32,876 nucleotides of DNA from Acaryochloris sp. IP29b_bin.137. GTDB taxonomy: Bacteria; Cyanobacteriota; Cyanobacteriia; Thermosynechococcales; Thermosynechococcaceae. Below the pieces are notes generated by a model. The model was not told where the DNA came from, ran no database searches, and saw only the letters and a list, made by a program, of their open reading frames with translations. The stretch lies in contig NZ_JANQOP010000286.1 in assembly GCF_028285745.1 (NCBI RefSeq), forward strand, positions 1 to 32,876. Reading direction: 5' to 3'. Position 1 is the stretch's first letter, and the number at the start of each line of letters is the position of its first letter. A program made the position numbers and the translations under genes. Shown piece by piece: positions 15,174 to 23,393 of the stretch.

Positions 15174-16805
15174 CTAATGGGACTGGAACTGTAGTTCCTG
15201 AGATAAATCTCCCGACGGAGCCAAAGAGTCAGCAAAGGAGGGAATATGGATAAACGCATATTGATTGCGCCCTGCGTCCTTTGCTTGGGTAAGAGCCTGA
15301 GTTGCCTTCTCAAGCAGCTTTGTCATCGGAATATCATGGGCTGGACGAACAAAAGCCACCCCAATACTGACGGTGATATGTTCATGAATGGGAGAGTAAA
15401 TATGTTTGATTTTGAGGGCGGCAACCGTCTCTAAGCATTTCTGAGCCAAAGGTTCAGCATTTTCTGTATTCGGAAGCAACAGCGCAAATGTTTCACCTTC
15501 GTAACGGGCAACCAAATCAGCAGGGCGTTTCAACAGCGACTCTAGCTGCTGGCCGATTCGTTTTAAGCAATCATCCCCAGCCACAAAACCATATCCCTCA
15601 TTAAACTGCCGAAAGAAATCGAGGTTGATCAGGAACAGTGTCATGGGAGTCTGCTCCCGAATCGCTCGCTTCCATTCCGTCTTCAGGCAGTCATCAAAAT
15701 GGCGGCGATTGGCGATGCTGGTTAATTCATCGGTGGTTGAAATCAGAGACAGTTTTTTATTGGCTTCTTCCAATTCCTTAGTGCGATCGCGAACAACCGT
15801 CTCAACGAGCCTAGACTGGGTCAAGACAAAAATAATATAGGCTTCAATCAAGGCCGTAAACACAATCCCGACCCAAAACACTGCCAGGGGCAAGCCGCTG
15901 CGTTTTTCATTGAAGTAAACATTTGAGGGAGTCGCCACCATTGTCCATTGCTGGCCCGCCAGAGATTTGAGATTCTGACGGTACTCATGTTTTGGCAGCG
16001 CTTTACCTAACTGTGATCGCCGCTTATAGGGAATATCGTCCGGGTTGGCAGTATCAATCAGTTGAAGGTTAATTGCATCTACTGTGCCCGGTTGAATGGC
16101 GGCTTTTACCAGATCATTAATCCGAAAAACCCCCAAGACAAAACCTTCCAATCGCTGCCTGCGACTCGTGAGTGTTGTGGGTTGATCTCGATAAACAGGG
16201 ATCAGTGTAATAAATCCTTTTTGTTGGTCCTGCTCTTGGACCAGCGTCAAATGGGCGGTTGATTGGATCCTGCCTGTATCAGTCGCTCGATCAATCGCTT
16301 TTCTGCGAAGTAAGTTAGAAGCGAGATCAAATCCTAAGGCTAATTCATTACCTGAAAAGGGTTCCAAAAAAGAAATGGGGAAGTATGCTGAACGCTGCTG
16401 GGCTCGAACCATCTTTCCCTGACTGACTTGTTGCGTTATATCAAAAGCAGGAAAGTCCTTTTGTCGCTGTTGAATAAACGCTTCACGATCGGCATGTTTA
16501 ATTTTGGGAGCCCATTCTAGCGCTTGAATATCTTTATGGCGAGCGAGAAGACTATGAGCAAATTGTTTGAATTCTGCAGGATTAACCTGTTCAGAACTGT
16601 CAAACAACAATTTCAGGCTATTCACCACCTCCATCTTGGCCTCCATTTTGGCCTCTAGACGATGGACTTGCTCATGGACGTCCTGCTGAAAATCACCTTG
16701 GATAGATTGCGTTTCCAAGTGATGAAATTTGAAGGCTAATAACGCTGATACTCCTATTCCCAATATTCCTGTAGGGATAGAAATTAACGCTATTTTTCTA
16801 TTCAA
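15174..16805 (-). CDS. CHASE-domain membrane receptor with a degenerate GGDEF domain
   Basis: 543 residues. A membrane span (4-26) and a second span (about 305-330) flank an extracytoplasmic CHASE-type sensor domain (about 75-250; FDLASNLLRRKAIDRATDTG and GFITLIPVYRDQ are typical). A short coiled linker leads to a GGDEF domain (about 360-520). The signature is EGETF (436-440) instead of GG[DE]EF. The first Asp of the usual DxDxFK metal motif is Asn (N394, with D396 kept), and YGH is YGF. The RxxD inhibitory site RPAD (427-430) is intact, five residues before EGETF. Family knowledge suggests weak or no diguanylate cyclase activity, so it may act as a c-di-GMP receptor. It starts at TTG 16803-16805 with GGGGAG seven bases upstream. 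Confidence 0.9.
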   Translation of the reverse strand: MNRKIALISIPTGILGIGVSALLAFKFHHLETQSIQGDFQQDVHEQVHRLEAKMEAKMEVVNSLKLLFDSSEQVNPAEFKQFAHSLLARHKDIQALEWAPKIKHADREAFIQQRQKDFPAFDITQQVSQGKMVRAQQRSAYFPISFLEPFSGNELALGFDLASNLLRRKAIDRATDTGRIQSTAHLTLVQEQDQQKGFITLIPVYRDQPTTLTSRRQRLEGFVLGVFRINDLVKAAIQPGTVDAINLQLIDTANPDDIPYKRRSQLGKALPKHEYRQNLKSLAGQQWTMVATPSNVYFNEKRSGLPLAVFWVGIVFTALIEAYIIFVLTQSRLVETVVRDRTKELEEANKKLSLISTTDELTSIANRRHFDDCLKTEWKRAIREQTPMTLFLINLDFFRQFNEGYGFVAGDDCLKRIGQQLESLLKRPADLVARYEGETFALLLPNTENAEPLAQKCLETVAALKIKHIYSPIHEHITVSIGVAFVRPAHDIPMTKLLEKATQALTQAKDAGRNQYAFIHIPSFADSLAPSGDLSQELQFQSH

Positions 16806-17239
16806 AATATAACTCCCCTTTTTGAATAATCAATGCAATAGGAATATAACTCCATTCCAGCATTGCATTCAGTAATATTGATGCGAAAACATTATCTTTT
16901 TTAGACAATGTTTTCTAGCGTTGACTTCTTTCATCTTGCACTCGCTAAAAAGCATTCACTTTTCTATCACTATTCTGCCCAGTTTGCCGAATCAGATTGA
17001 ACAGGCGACTTGATTTTAGTTTGTTGAAATTTGGGAATTTATTCCAGGAAATAATTAATATCGGCATGAATATTGCTGTTATTCGGGATTAACAAAAACG
17101 TAAATTAATCAGCAGCATCAAACAAAAACATTCAATCTCATTTGTTATACAAAAGTTATACAAACTTGCATTGGTATTTATAATTTCAAATCGAGCTACA
17201 TCCAACTCAAATCATAAGTCTATCCCTGCCGACTCAAAA
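16806..17239. other. Intergenic region upstream of the CHASE-GGDEF gene
   Basis: 434 bases with no supportable gene. GAAAACATT (16885-16893) and AATGTTTTC (16907-16915) form a perfect 9-bp inverted repeat about 80 bases upstream of the GGDEF gene, a candidate operator. GTTATACAAA occurs twice (17144-17153 and 17155-17164), an 11-bp period, about 340 bases from that gene. The rest is AT-rich. Confidence 0.55.
16813..16818 (-). promoter_or_regulatory. Ribosome binding site deciding a TTG start
   Basis: GGGGAG on the minus strand, seven bases from the TTG codon of the CHASE-GGDEF gene. It supports the non-ATG start, since there is no ATG near the first membrane span. Confidence 0.7.
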
Positions 17240-17706
17240 TCAAATCGATGCCAGAAATGGAAGGTTATCCACTGTCACCCGCCCATCAGTGAATTCTAAG
17301 AACTCGATTCCTTTAAGCGTATGAGTTCCGCTCACACCCATCACCTGAAAGTAGTCAGGTCCCCCATTAAAAACAAAATCGCTGAGCGATCCTCGATACT
17401 GGACCGTATCATCGCCAAGACCGCCAATAAAAGTGTCCTCACCGGAACTGCCGACAAAGACATCATCGCCTAGCCCACCGATCGCCCAATCATCTCCATT
17501 GCCACCAACGAGTTTATCCGCGCCACTTCCGCCCAATAAATAGTCGTGGCCATCGCCGCCGTGGATAAAGTCATCTCCGGTATTGCCCCATAATTGATCA
17601 TGGCCAGGACCGCCGAAGATATCATCATTGCCTTGATTGCCCCATACGAGATCTGAACCCTCATCCCCAATCAGAATGTCATTTCCCCAGTTGCCAGATA
17701 GCCAGT
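17240..17706 (-). CDS. C-terminal RTX part of the SGNH hydrolase, left out of frame
   Basis: This frame continues the RTX nonapeptide repeats of the upstream gene (GDWLSGNWGNDILIG, then further GG.G.D..... units) and ends with a typical RTX C-terminal segment (FQVMGVSGTHTLKG, then FLEFTDGRVTVDN). The repeats bind calcium outside the cell, and the end carries the type I secretion signal in this family. It is separated from the first part by a frame change at a run of seven C on the plus strand (17707-17713). Eight would restore one 1.6-kb gene. As written, translation could restart only at an internal codon, the first ATG being at 17534-17536 (98 residues), and the secretion signal would be lost from the hydrolase. 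It could be a sequencing error, a real mutation, a slippage site or a phase-variable tract. Confidence 0.75.
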
Positions 17707-18858
17707 CCCCCCCGCGCCGCCAAAGGCTAGATCATCGCCTGGACCGCTCCAGACCACATCCTGATCAGCGCCGCCATCAATCGTGTCATTGCCATGATGG
17801 CCAAACAGCCAGTCGCTCCCTTGCCATCCCTCGATGCGATCGCTTCCCGCGAGACCAAATATAAAGTCGTGCCCGGCTAGTCCATCCAGGTTATCTGCAG
17901 TCCTTGTCCCCACTAAAAAATCGCTCCCGGAAGTCCCAAGAATGTCATTGAACATGGGTTGAGGGATGTCACCCGTCAGGGTATTGAAGATAACCTCCCC
18001 AAAGAGGGCATGGGCCTGCGTGGTGGGATGAAATGAATCCCAAAAGAAAAACCCGGGAGGATTGGGTAAGGCCAGATCGCTGCCGATTGAGGATAACAGC
18101 GGGTCGGTAATATTGGTAAATCCAAAGCGGGCAGGATTTTCAGCTACTGATTCTCCCACACTAAACAGATCGACTTCTACAACCCCCAAGTTGGCATTTG
18201 CCGCATCCAATTCAAAATTGCCAAGGGATAATCCCAGACGGCCATTAAATGCGATCGCAATTGCTCTGGCTTCCCGACAGAACGCAACGCTTGCGGGTAG
18301 CCGCCCTAAATTGAGCAAATTCGGGATAACAAACTGCGTAGCCCCTGCAGCACTTAATGTTTCAATTGCGGTCCGTAAATTATCAACGCCTGCTTTAACT
18401 AAGACCGCCGGATCATCCGTATTTTGTCCTCCCAGATTATCCAAGAAATCGTTGGGACCAGCCCAAATAAAGAATAAATCGTTGGCAGAAGCAAGGTCTA
18501 TCTCAAGATAGGCATCAATTTGATCTAATAAGCCTGGTAAATCAAGAGGCTCCGGCGTTAGATCATCATCATTAGAATTATTTCGACCCGTACCTGCGCC
18601 TGCCAAAGCGTAATTATTGCCACCCAAAAAGGACGGTGAAAGGGCCAAGTCTAGAGATGAATGAGTTCCATTGAGTCGATTGACTAAATATTCAACCGCA
18701 ACGGGTCCATTGGAAAGCCGCCCTTCAAAGTACGGGAATTGAGGGATCTGACCTGTTGTTAGGGCAAAAAGATTACCGATGTCAGATAGACTATCCCCAA
18801 AAGCATAGATATTACTGAAATTGTCAATAGAGATTTTCATGGCTATTACTTTTAGCAT
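17671..18858 (-). CDS. SGNH/GDSL esterase-lipase with RTX repeats, truncated by frameshift
   Basis: 395 residues as read. The SGNH hydrolase part covers residues about 15-300: block I GDSLSD with nucleophile S23, block II NYALAGAGTG, block III AGPNDF with the oxyanion Asn, and block V DSFHPTTQAH with the catalytic Asp and His. Glycine/aspartate-rich RTX repeats begin after about residue 310 (GTSGSDFLVG, GLAGSDRIEG, HHGNDTIDGG, GPGDDLAFGG). The last ten or so residues (TGYLATGEMTF) are out-of-frame translation after the G7 tract. The intact protein would be a secreted, calcium-dependent lipid or ester hydrolase. The start may be Met1 or Met7 (18838-18840); neither has a clear Shine-Dalgarno. 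There is no N-terminal signal peptide, which fits type I export. The substrate is unknown. Confidence 0.88.
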   Translation of the reverse strand: MLKVIAMKISIDNFSNIYAFGDSLSDIGNLFALTTGQIPQFPYFEGRLSNGPVAVEYLVNRLNGTHSSLDLALSPSFLGGNNYALAGAGTGRNNSNDDDLTPEPLDLPGLLDQIDAYLEIDLASANDLFFIWAGPNDFLDNLGGQNTDDPAVLVKAGVDNLRTAIETLSAAGATQFVIPNLLNLGRLPASVAFCREARAIAIAFNGRLGLSLGNFELDAANANLGVVEVDLFSVGESVAENPARFGFTNITDPLLSSIGSDLALPNPPGFFFWDSFHPTTQAHALFGEVIFNTLTGDIPQPMFNDILGTSGSDFLVGTRTADNLDGLAGHDFIFGLAGSDRIEGWQGSDWLFGHHGNDTIDGGADQDVVWSGPGDDLAFGGAGGTGYLATGEMTF

Positions 18859-19206
18859 GCAATTGGAATCAAGAATAAGCGGTCTTTATATTTCGGTATT
18901 CAGTTAATTTAATTAAATAATTAAGTTGAGTAGTTGAAGCCAATTGAGTAGATGCCAATGCTTTATATCTAGTAGATATGAAAATATTTTATGACTGAAA
19001 AATTAAATAGTTATTTACAACTAAATTATTAGTCAACGCTTTTTCTTGCTTCAAGATCAAAAACATTGAGGGGAGGTTTTCTCTCCATGATTTGTAGGGT
19101 TCTCATGATTTTCGATCACGGAGTAGGTATTGCATATTGGATGTAACGAACAAACAGAGCGGTTGTTACCGCTTCACTGATAACAGCCAATGCGAGGTAC
19201 AAAACT
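18859..19206. other. Divergent intergenic region (SGNH hydrolase / hspA)
   Basis: 348 bases containing the promoters of both genes. It is AT-rich around 18900-19030, and TTGAGTAG occurs twice near 18925-18950. The hspA leader near its end has the alternative pairing described separately. No gene was seen. Confidence 0.5.
19158..19199 (+). promoter_or_regulatory. Candidate RNA thermometer in the hspA leader
   Basis: TACCGC (19167-19172) can pair with GCGAGGTA (19192-19199), leaving a GA bulge and burying most of the GAGGT Shine-Dalgarno (19194-19198). The same ACCGCT can instead pair with AGCGGT (19158-19163) across a TGTT loop, which would free the site. Synechocystis hsp17 is known to be controlled by a leader RNA thermometer that hides its Shine-Dalgarno. 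The extension to this gene is inference from pairing by eye. Confidence 0.35.
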
Positions 19207-19680
19207 ATGATGATTCGTTACTGGAACCCCATCGAAGAAGCGGATGCGATACGTCATCAACTCGATCGCCTCTTTGAAGGAATGGTGGATGCGGACCCGT
19301 CTACGGTCCAATGGTCTCCTGCCATTGAAGTTTGGGATAAAGGCAACGTCCTGGTTCTCAAGGCGTTCTTGCCAGGTGTCTCAGCCGATGACTTAGATAT
19401 TCAGGTAACCCGAAAGTCCATTTCCCTGTCTGGACAGCGTCATGTTGAAGAATTGCCAGATAACACAAAGCGTCTCTACTCTGACATCCGCTATGGACAG
19501 TTCCACCGGGCGACCAAACTCCCGGTTGAGGTGCAAAACACTAAGGTGGAAGCATCCTTTGAGCAGGGTATTCTCACCCTCACCCTGCCGAAAGTCGAGA
19601 CCGAACAAAACAAAGTGGTGAAGATCAACCTAGCAGGTACGCCTGCTATTGATGCCGCTGATAATGCTGCAACCGATTGA
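19207..19680 (+). CDS. hspA: Small heat-shock protein (Hsp20/alpha-crystallin family)
   Basis: 157 residues, cytoplasmic. It is an ATP-independent holdase that keeps unfolded proteins soluble and in cyanobacteria also protects thylakoids. The alpha-crystallin domain spans about 38-140: WSPAIEVWDKGNVLVLKAFLPG, then DDLDIQVTRKSISLSG, and the GILTLTLPK strand with the conserved G-x-L motif. A short C-terminal tail (VVKINLAG) carries the V-K-I form of the IxI oligomerisation motif. GAGGT lies eight bases before the first ATG, which chooses it over the second ATG immediately after. It is probably heat-induced, with a candidate leader RNA switch. A strong terminator follows. Confidence 0.95.
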   Translation: MMIRYWNPIEEADAIRHQLDRLFEGMVDADPSTVQWSPAIEVWDKGNVLVLKAFLPGVSADDLDIQVTRKSISLSGQRHVEELPDNTKRLYSDIRYGQFHRATKLPVEVQNTKVEASFEQGILTLTLPKVETEQNKVVKINLAGTPAIDAADNAATD

Positions 19681-19738
19681 CTTCGCTAGTTCTCTCTAGT
19701 CTGACTGGTTTCTAGGTTTAGATCTGGTCTTTCCTACC

Positions 19739-19780
19739 GTCCTTGAGGAGAAACAATACTCCTCAGGGACTTTTCTTTTA
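19739..19780 (+). terminator. Intrinsic terminator of hspA
   Basis: GTCCTTGAGGAG (19739-19750), loop AAACAATA, CTCCTCAGGGAC (19759-19770): a 12-bp stem with one G-U pair, directly followed by TTTTCTTTTA. Confidence 0.9.
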
Positions 19781-19916
19781 TCGGAGGTTGTTCTTCGCCC
19801 ATACATTCACAGAACGCCATCGTTTGCAGGTAAATATTCATGAGGAAGCGACCCAGAAACTAAGTATAAATTCTCAATATCTGTTATGACTGACTTACCA
19901 ATAGATTATTCTGTTC

Positions 19917-20873
19917 ATGTTCTTGGGAACGACGATAGACGCAACAGTTGTTAGAGTGGTTGATGGCGATACTATTCGCGTTCGGCTTCCTCACCTGGAA
20001 CAGGAGAAATCCCTTCGTATCCTCAACTTAGAGACGGAAGAATCCAATTCGGGCAGCAACAAAATCATTACGCCCTGGGGAGAGCAGGCTAAAGAGCGCG
20101 CTCAAGATTTTTTCCAACCCAATGATCAAGTGATCCTGGAATACCCAGGTACTGAACCGTCAGAAATTTGCCATCGTCGCTATCAAGATAACTATGGACG
20201 TCCCCTCTTACTGATTCATAAACAGGGCGTGGATTATCAGGAAGTGATGATTCGGGAAGGATATAGCCCTTACTTTAATAAATATGGCAATGTCGCCTTC
20301 CCTGAGTATCATCAGCGATACCAGCAGGCAGAACGGGAAGCCCAATTGGCTAATTTGGGGATTTGGGATCAATTAGCGGTGAATGGAGAGATGGTTCACA
20401 ATTATGCAGCTTTAGGCATTTGGTGGAGCTTTAGAGCTGAGATTATTGACGGGTTTCGTCAGTACCAAACTCAAATACCAGACTTACTCAATTCCCGGTT
20501 GGATTTTGAGGAGATTGTGGCGAGGGCCCAGCACCAAGAGAAGATTGTGGTGTTTACGGAGTTGCGATCGCTCCGCCGGATCACACCGACAAGTGCCCGG
20601 ATCGAGATTGGTTCCGTCAAACAACCCTTCAGTTTGTATATTCCCAACACAGAATCTTCCACAGGTAAAGCAATCGTCAATCTGCTGAATAACCGATACT
20701 TTAGTACGGACGATGCACCCAAACGCAGCTATGCCTACGTGGCCGGACAACTACGGATATTTAATAAAAATCCGCAAATCACCCTCAACTCAACGTCCCA
20801 GATTATGGATGAACCGACGACTTTGTTGGATATTACACCCTTGAAAACAGCGGATAAGTTAGCCCCGGCCTAA
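19917..20873 (+). CDS. Thermonuclease (SNase)-family protein with C-terminal extension
   Basis: 318 residues. The staphylococcal-nuclease fold covers about 5-150: VVDGDTIRVR (14-23), then R34 and E42 in LRILNLETEE and R95 in NYGRPLLLI. These match the spacing of the catalytic Arg35, Glu43 and Arg87 of staphylococcal nuclease, so the enzyme is probably active (calcium-dependent phosphodiesterase). Residues about 170-300 are an extra domain not recognised, possibly a second OB-like fold (RRITPTSARIEIGS...FSLYIPN). No signal peptide is visible, which is unusual for a secreted nuclease, so it may act inside the cell. It ends with TAATG, overlapping the next gene by one base. Confidence 0.85.
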   Translation: MFLGTTIDATVVRVVDGDTIRVRLPHLEQEKSLRILNLETEESNSGSNKIITPWGEQAKERAQDFFQPNDQVILEYPGTEPSEICHRRYQDNYGRPLLLIHKQGVDYQEVMIREGYSPYFNKYGNVAFPEYHQRYQQAEREAQLANLGIWDQLAVNGEMVHNYAALGIWWSFRAEIIDGFRQYQTQIPDLLNSRLDFEEIVARAQHQEKIVVFTELRSLRRITPTSARIEIGSVKQPFSLYIPNTESSTGKAIVNLLNNRYFSTDDAPKRSYAYVAGQLRIFNKNPQITLNSTSQIMDEPTTLLDITPLKTADKLAPA

Positions 20874-21544
20874 TGACACCCCATTCCAGCAGAACCAAAC
20901 CAATGAAGTCAGATATTCGAGCAATTCTGCGAGAAAACTGGAACACGATTGGGATAGATGAAATGAAGTCTAAATTCCTGGGTATCGTCGCCTTTTTGGG
21001 ATTCGTGCTTGCTGGAGTCTACCATCCACAGAGTATAGCTAGAGAAGTTTTCGGCCAGTCTCCTGCAAGCATTCACCAGATGTTTGGGCAATATTGGACT
21101 CGTCTAACGGAGGAACTGAACTCTGGCGATCGTCAAGTGACCTATGCCTACAGTCCTTATGGGATTAAGAAACGTTTCCCCAAGGCTCAACTTAAGAATT
21201 TTGAGGTCGTCTTCTCCAATAATCAGGCCACCAGTATTAGTGCCTGGATGTCTTTGGGACTCAGCCGGTTTTCCGATAATGGCTATCCCCTAGAATTTAA
21301 TTCTTTATTTACTTACTTCTTTGATCGCCCCCTTTCCAGTTCGGTTTATCAGAAGCTGATTTATGATGGCTCCCAAGAGCATGGTTCACTCCGACAAATG
21401 CATTTTTGCGTGGACACTGGCATATTGATGGTCTATGAATATGCCAGTGTCCGTGATAACGCCATCTATATTCGCTACTCATTGGACGAGAGGTGCCAAG
21501 AGAGTTATCCTACGTCTTCAACAATGCCTAATCAATCTTCCTAG
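20873..21544 (+). CDS. Unknown protein with one N-terminal membrane span
   Basis: 223 residues of unrecognised family. The ATG shares its A with the TAA stop of the nuclease gene, so translation is coupled; the two products may work together. A hydrophobic segment at about 33-51 (FLGIVAFLGFVLAGVYH) suggests a membrane anchor or a late signal peptide. If the start were Met11 or Met31, this would be a normal signal peptide. The rest looks like one globular extracytoplasmic domain (QMFGQYWTRLTEELNSGDR, FPKAQLKNFEVVFSNNQA, LSLDERC-like end). It has two cysteines (C177-region and near the C-terminus) that could form a disulphide. No function is proposed. Confidence 0.75.
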   Translation: MTPHSSRTKPMKSDIRAILRENWNTIGIDEMKSKFLGIVAFLGFVLAGVYHPQSIAREVFGQSPASIHQMFGQYWTRLTEELNSGDRQVTYAYSPYGIKKRFPKAQLKNFEVVFSNNQATSISAWMSLGLSRFSDNGYPLEFNSLFTYFFDRPLSSSVYQKLIYDGSQEHGSLRQMHFCVDTGILMVYEYASVRDNAIYIRYSLDERCQESYPTSSTMPNQSS

Positions 21545-21622
21545 CGCTTAATCAATGCCCATAATAATAAATTCTTCTGAGGGCGCTTTTTATGCACTCA
21601 TTTATCCAGCGCTAGATTGCCC

Positions 21623-22903
21623 TTAATCGCAGCAGGTACGAGATCCCAACTCAGGCAAAACTTGCTGGATGGTTTGCAGGGCTTTATCTACCGCTGCTTC
21701 ACTGACCACCAAGGGAGGAACAAAGCGGACAACCTTGGGACCCGCAGGAACGAGCAGTAAACCCGCTTCCATTGCGGCTTTAATCACCTCGATTGAAGTG
21801 AGTTCAATCTCATCTTTAAGCACCAGGCCATTGATCAGCCCCCACCCTCGAACCTCAGCAATTAGGTTGGAATATTGGGATTTAATTTTACGTAACCCGG
21901 TCCGCAACTGCTCCCCTCGCTGAGCAGCATTCTCCAGCAGATTTTCGGCCTCTAGTGTATCGAGAACGGCTAGAGCAGCAGCACAAGCCAAGGGATTTCC
22001 TCCAAACGTACTGGCATGATCGCCCGGTTGGAAGACACTGCAAAATTCTTTGCTCAGCATAGCGCCAATGGGAATGCCACCCGCTAGGCCTTTCGCCAGG
22101 GTAAACACATCGGGTTCGATGCCCAAATTTTGATAGCCCCAGAGGTGGCCTGTCCGGCCAATGCCCACCTGAACTTCATCCAGAATGAGTAATATTCCGG
22201 TGTCATCACAGATCTGGCGTACCCCTTGGAAATACTCAAGTTGTCCGGGGCGCACCCCTCCTTCACCTTGCAGCGGTTCCAGAAGAATAGCGGCCACTCG
22301 GCGTTGGTCTCGATCTAGAGTGGCGATTTTATCCTTGAGGGCGGCTAAATCGTTAAAGGGCCCATACTCAAATCCAGGTACCAGCGGATCAAAATTCTTT
22401 TGATACTTCGGCTGTGCTGTGGCAGTAATCGTAGCTAGGGTCCGACCATGAAAGCTAGCATCTGCCGTCAAGATGATCGGCTGCTCAATATTCAGAACCG
22501 TATGGGCATACTTCCGAGCTAGTTTGATGGCTCCTTCGTTAGCCTCCGCCCCTGAGTTACAGAAAAAGGCGCGATCGGCACAGGAGTGTTGGGTCAGCCA
22601 ATGGGCGAGATCGCCCTGGGGGGGGATGTAATACAGATTAGAGACATGATGGAGGGTTTGGATCTGAGCCGTAACTGCTGCCACTAGGGCGGGATGGGCA
22701 TGGCCTAAGGTGCAGGTGGCAATCCCGGCGACAAAATCTAGATATTCGCGCCCATCTGTATCCCACACACGGCAGCCTTGTCCTCGCTCTAGGGCGATGG
22801 GGAAACGACCATAAGTGATCATTACATCCTGATCAAAGTGGGCGGCACTAAAGGATTGAGTGGATACCGCAGACGGATCTTGAGCAATTTCAGTAGGGCT
22901 CAC
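21623..22903 (-). CDS. argD: Acetylornithine aminotransferase
   Basis: 426 residues from the GTG start at 22901-22903, which has AGGAG five bases upstream. An upstream in-frame start at 22987 would overlap the neighbouring gene and lacks such a site. It is a class III PLP aminotransferase that converts N-acetylglutamate semialdehyde to N-acetylornithine in arginine synthesis; in the family it can also act on succinyl-diaminopimelate. Motifs (numbering from this start): SGAEANE (117-123) for the PLP phosphate, DEVQVGIGRTG (242-252) with the PLP-binding Asp, and TLAKGLAGG with the Schiff-base lysine K271. The end carries RFVPPLVVS. It is the last gene of a tight minus-strand run behind DUF1995 and an unknown protein. 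Confidence 0.95.
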   Translation of the reverse strand: MSPTEIAQDPSAVSTQSFSAAHFDQDVMITYGRFPIALERGQGCRVWDTDGREYLDFVAGIATCTLGHAHPALVAAVTAQIQTLHHVSNLYYIPPQGDLAHWLTQHSCADRAFFCNSGAEANEGAIKLARKYAHTVLNIEQPIILTADASFHGRTLATITATAQPKYQKNFDPLVPGFEYGPFNDLAALKDKIATLDRDQRRVAAILLEPLQGEGGVRPGQLEYFQGVRQICDDTGILLILDEVQVGIGRTGHLWGYQNLGIEPDVFTLAKGLAGGIPIGAMLSKEFCSVFQPGDHASTFGGNPLACAAALAVLDTLEAENLLENAAQRGEQLRTGLRKIKSQYSNLIAEVRGWGLINGLVLKDEIELTSIEVIKAAMEAGLLLVPAGPKVVRFVPPLVVSEAAVDKALQTIQQVLPELGSRTCCD

Positions 22904-22908
22904 AAGCA

Positions 22909-22913
22909 CTCCT
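22909..22913 (-). promoter_or_regulatory. Ribosome binding site fixing the argD GTG start
   Basis: AGGAG on the minus strand, five bases upstream of the GTG at 22901-22903. It argues against the longer frame that begins at 22987. Confidence 0.7.
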
Positions 22914-22932
22914 GCACGGATGAAAGGTTGAC

Positions 22933-23385
22933 TTACATTGTAGAGGCAGATTTTTGCAAATTGCGATCCAATCCAGCTTTGACCCAATTAATACAGGCTA
23001 ATTCACTGGCAAAAATCTTAGGCGCGGCAATATTATTGAGCCGAGTGGGTGGATAGTGATCATAAAAGAATTTTCCTGCAATTTCTGAAATAATCACCAG
23101 GTTCTGCTTGTAGATATAGCGCTGCTTAAAGTAATCCATGGTGGGAATAGCGGACACCTCTGCCTCTAAATGCTCCCGGGCAATATCCAAAATTCCTTCT
23201 ATGCGACTGGAGTGCAGACCCGCTGGATTATTGGCTCGATGCCATTCACTGCGGTTACCGAGTTCAGACAACAATCGATAGGCATAGATTGGGGTTTGGG
23301 CAATCTCACTATAGATATAGGGAATGATCAGATGTCCGCTATAAACCACGGACTGCTCATACATGAGTCGTCGAGGAGAAATCAT
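22933..23385 (-). CDS. Unknown protein between DUF1995 and argD
   Basis: 150 residues from the ATG at 23383-23385, eight bases after the stop codon of the DUF1995 gene. A TTG at 23415 would extend it by ten residues into that gene. No Shine-Dalgarno is clear, so it is probably read by coupling. The sequence is soluble and Tyr/Ile-rich (YSGHLIIPYIYSEIAQTPIY, then SSRIEGILDIAREHLEAEV and KQNLVIISEIAGKFFYDHY). There is no membrane span and no motif I recognise. Its position in a three-gene unit suggests co-expression with argD, not a shared pathway. Confidence 0.75.
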   Translation of the reverse strand: MISPRRLMYEQSVVYSGHLIIPYIYSEIAQTPIYAYRLLSELGNRSEWHRANNPAGLHSSRIEGILDIAREHLEAEVSAIPTMDYFKQRYIYKQNLVIISEIAGKFFYDHYPPTRLNNIAAPKIFASELACINWVKAGLDRNLQKSASTM

Positions 23386-23393
23386 GGGGAGGA

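Noticed and set aside
21545..21622. Bidirectional terminator between the unknown coupled gene and argD
   Set aside because: Only 4-5 bp stems (GCCC/GGGC or AGCGC/GCGCT) with long loops. The T5 run is suggestive but the stem is too weak to call.
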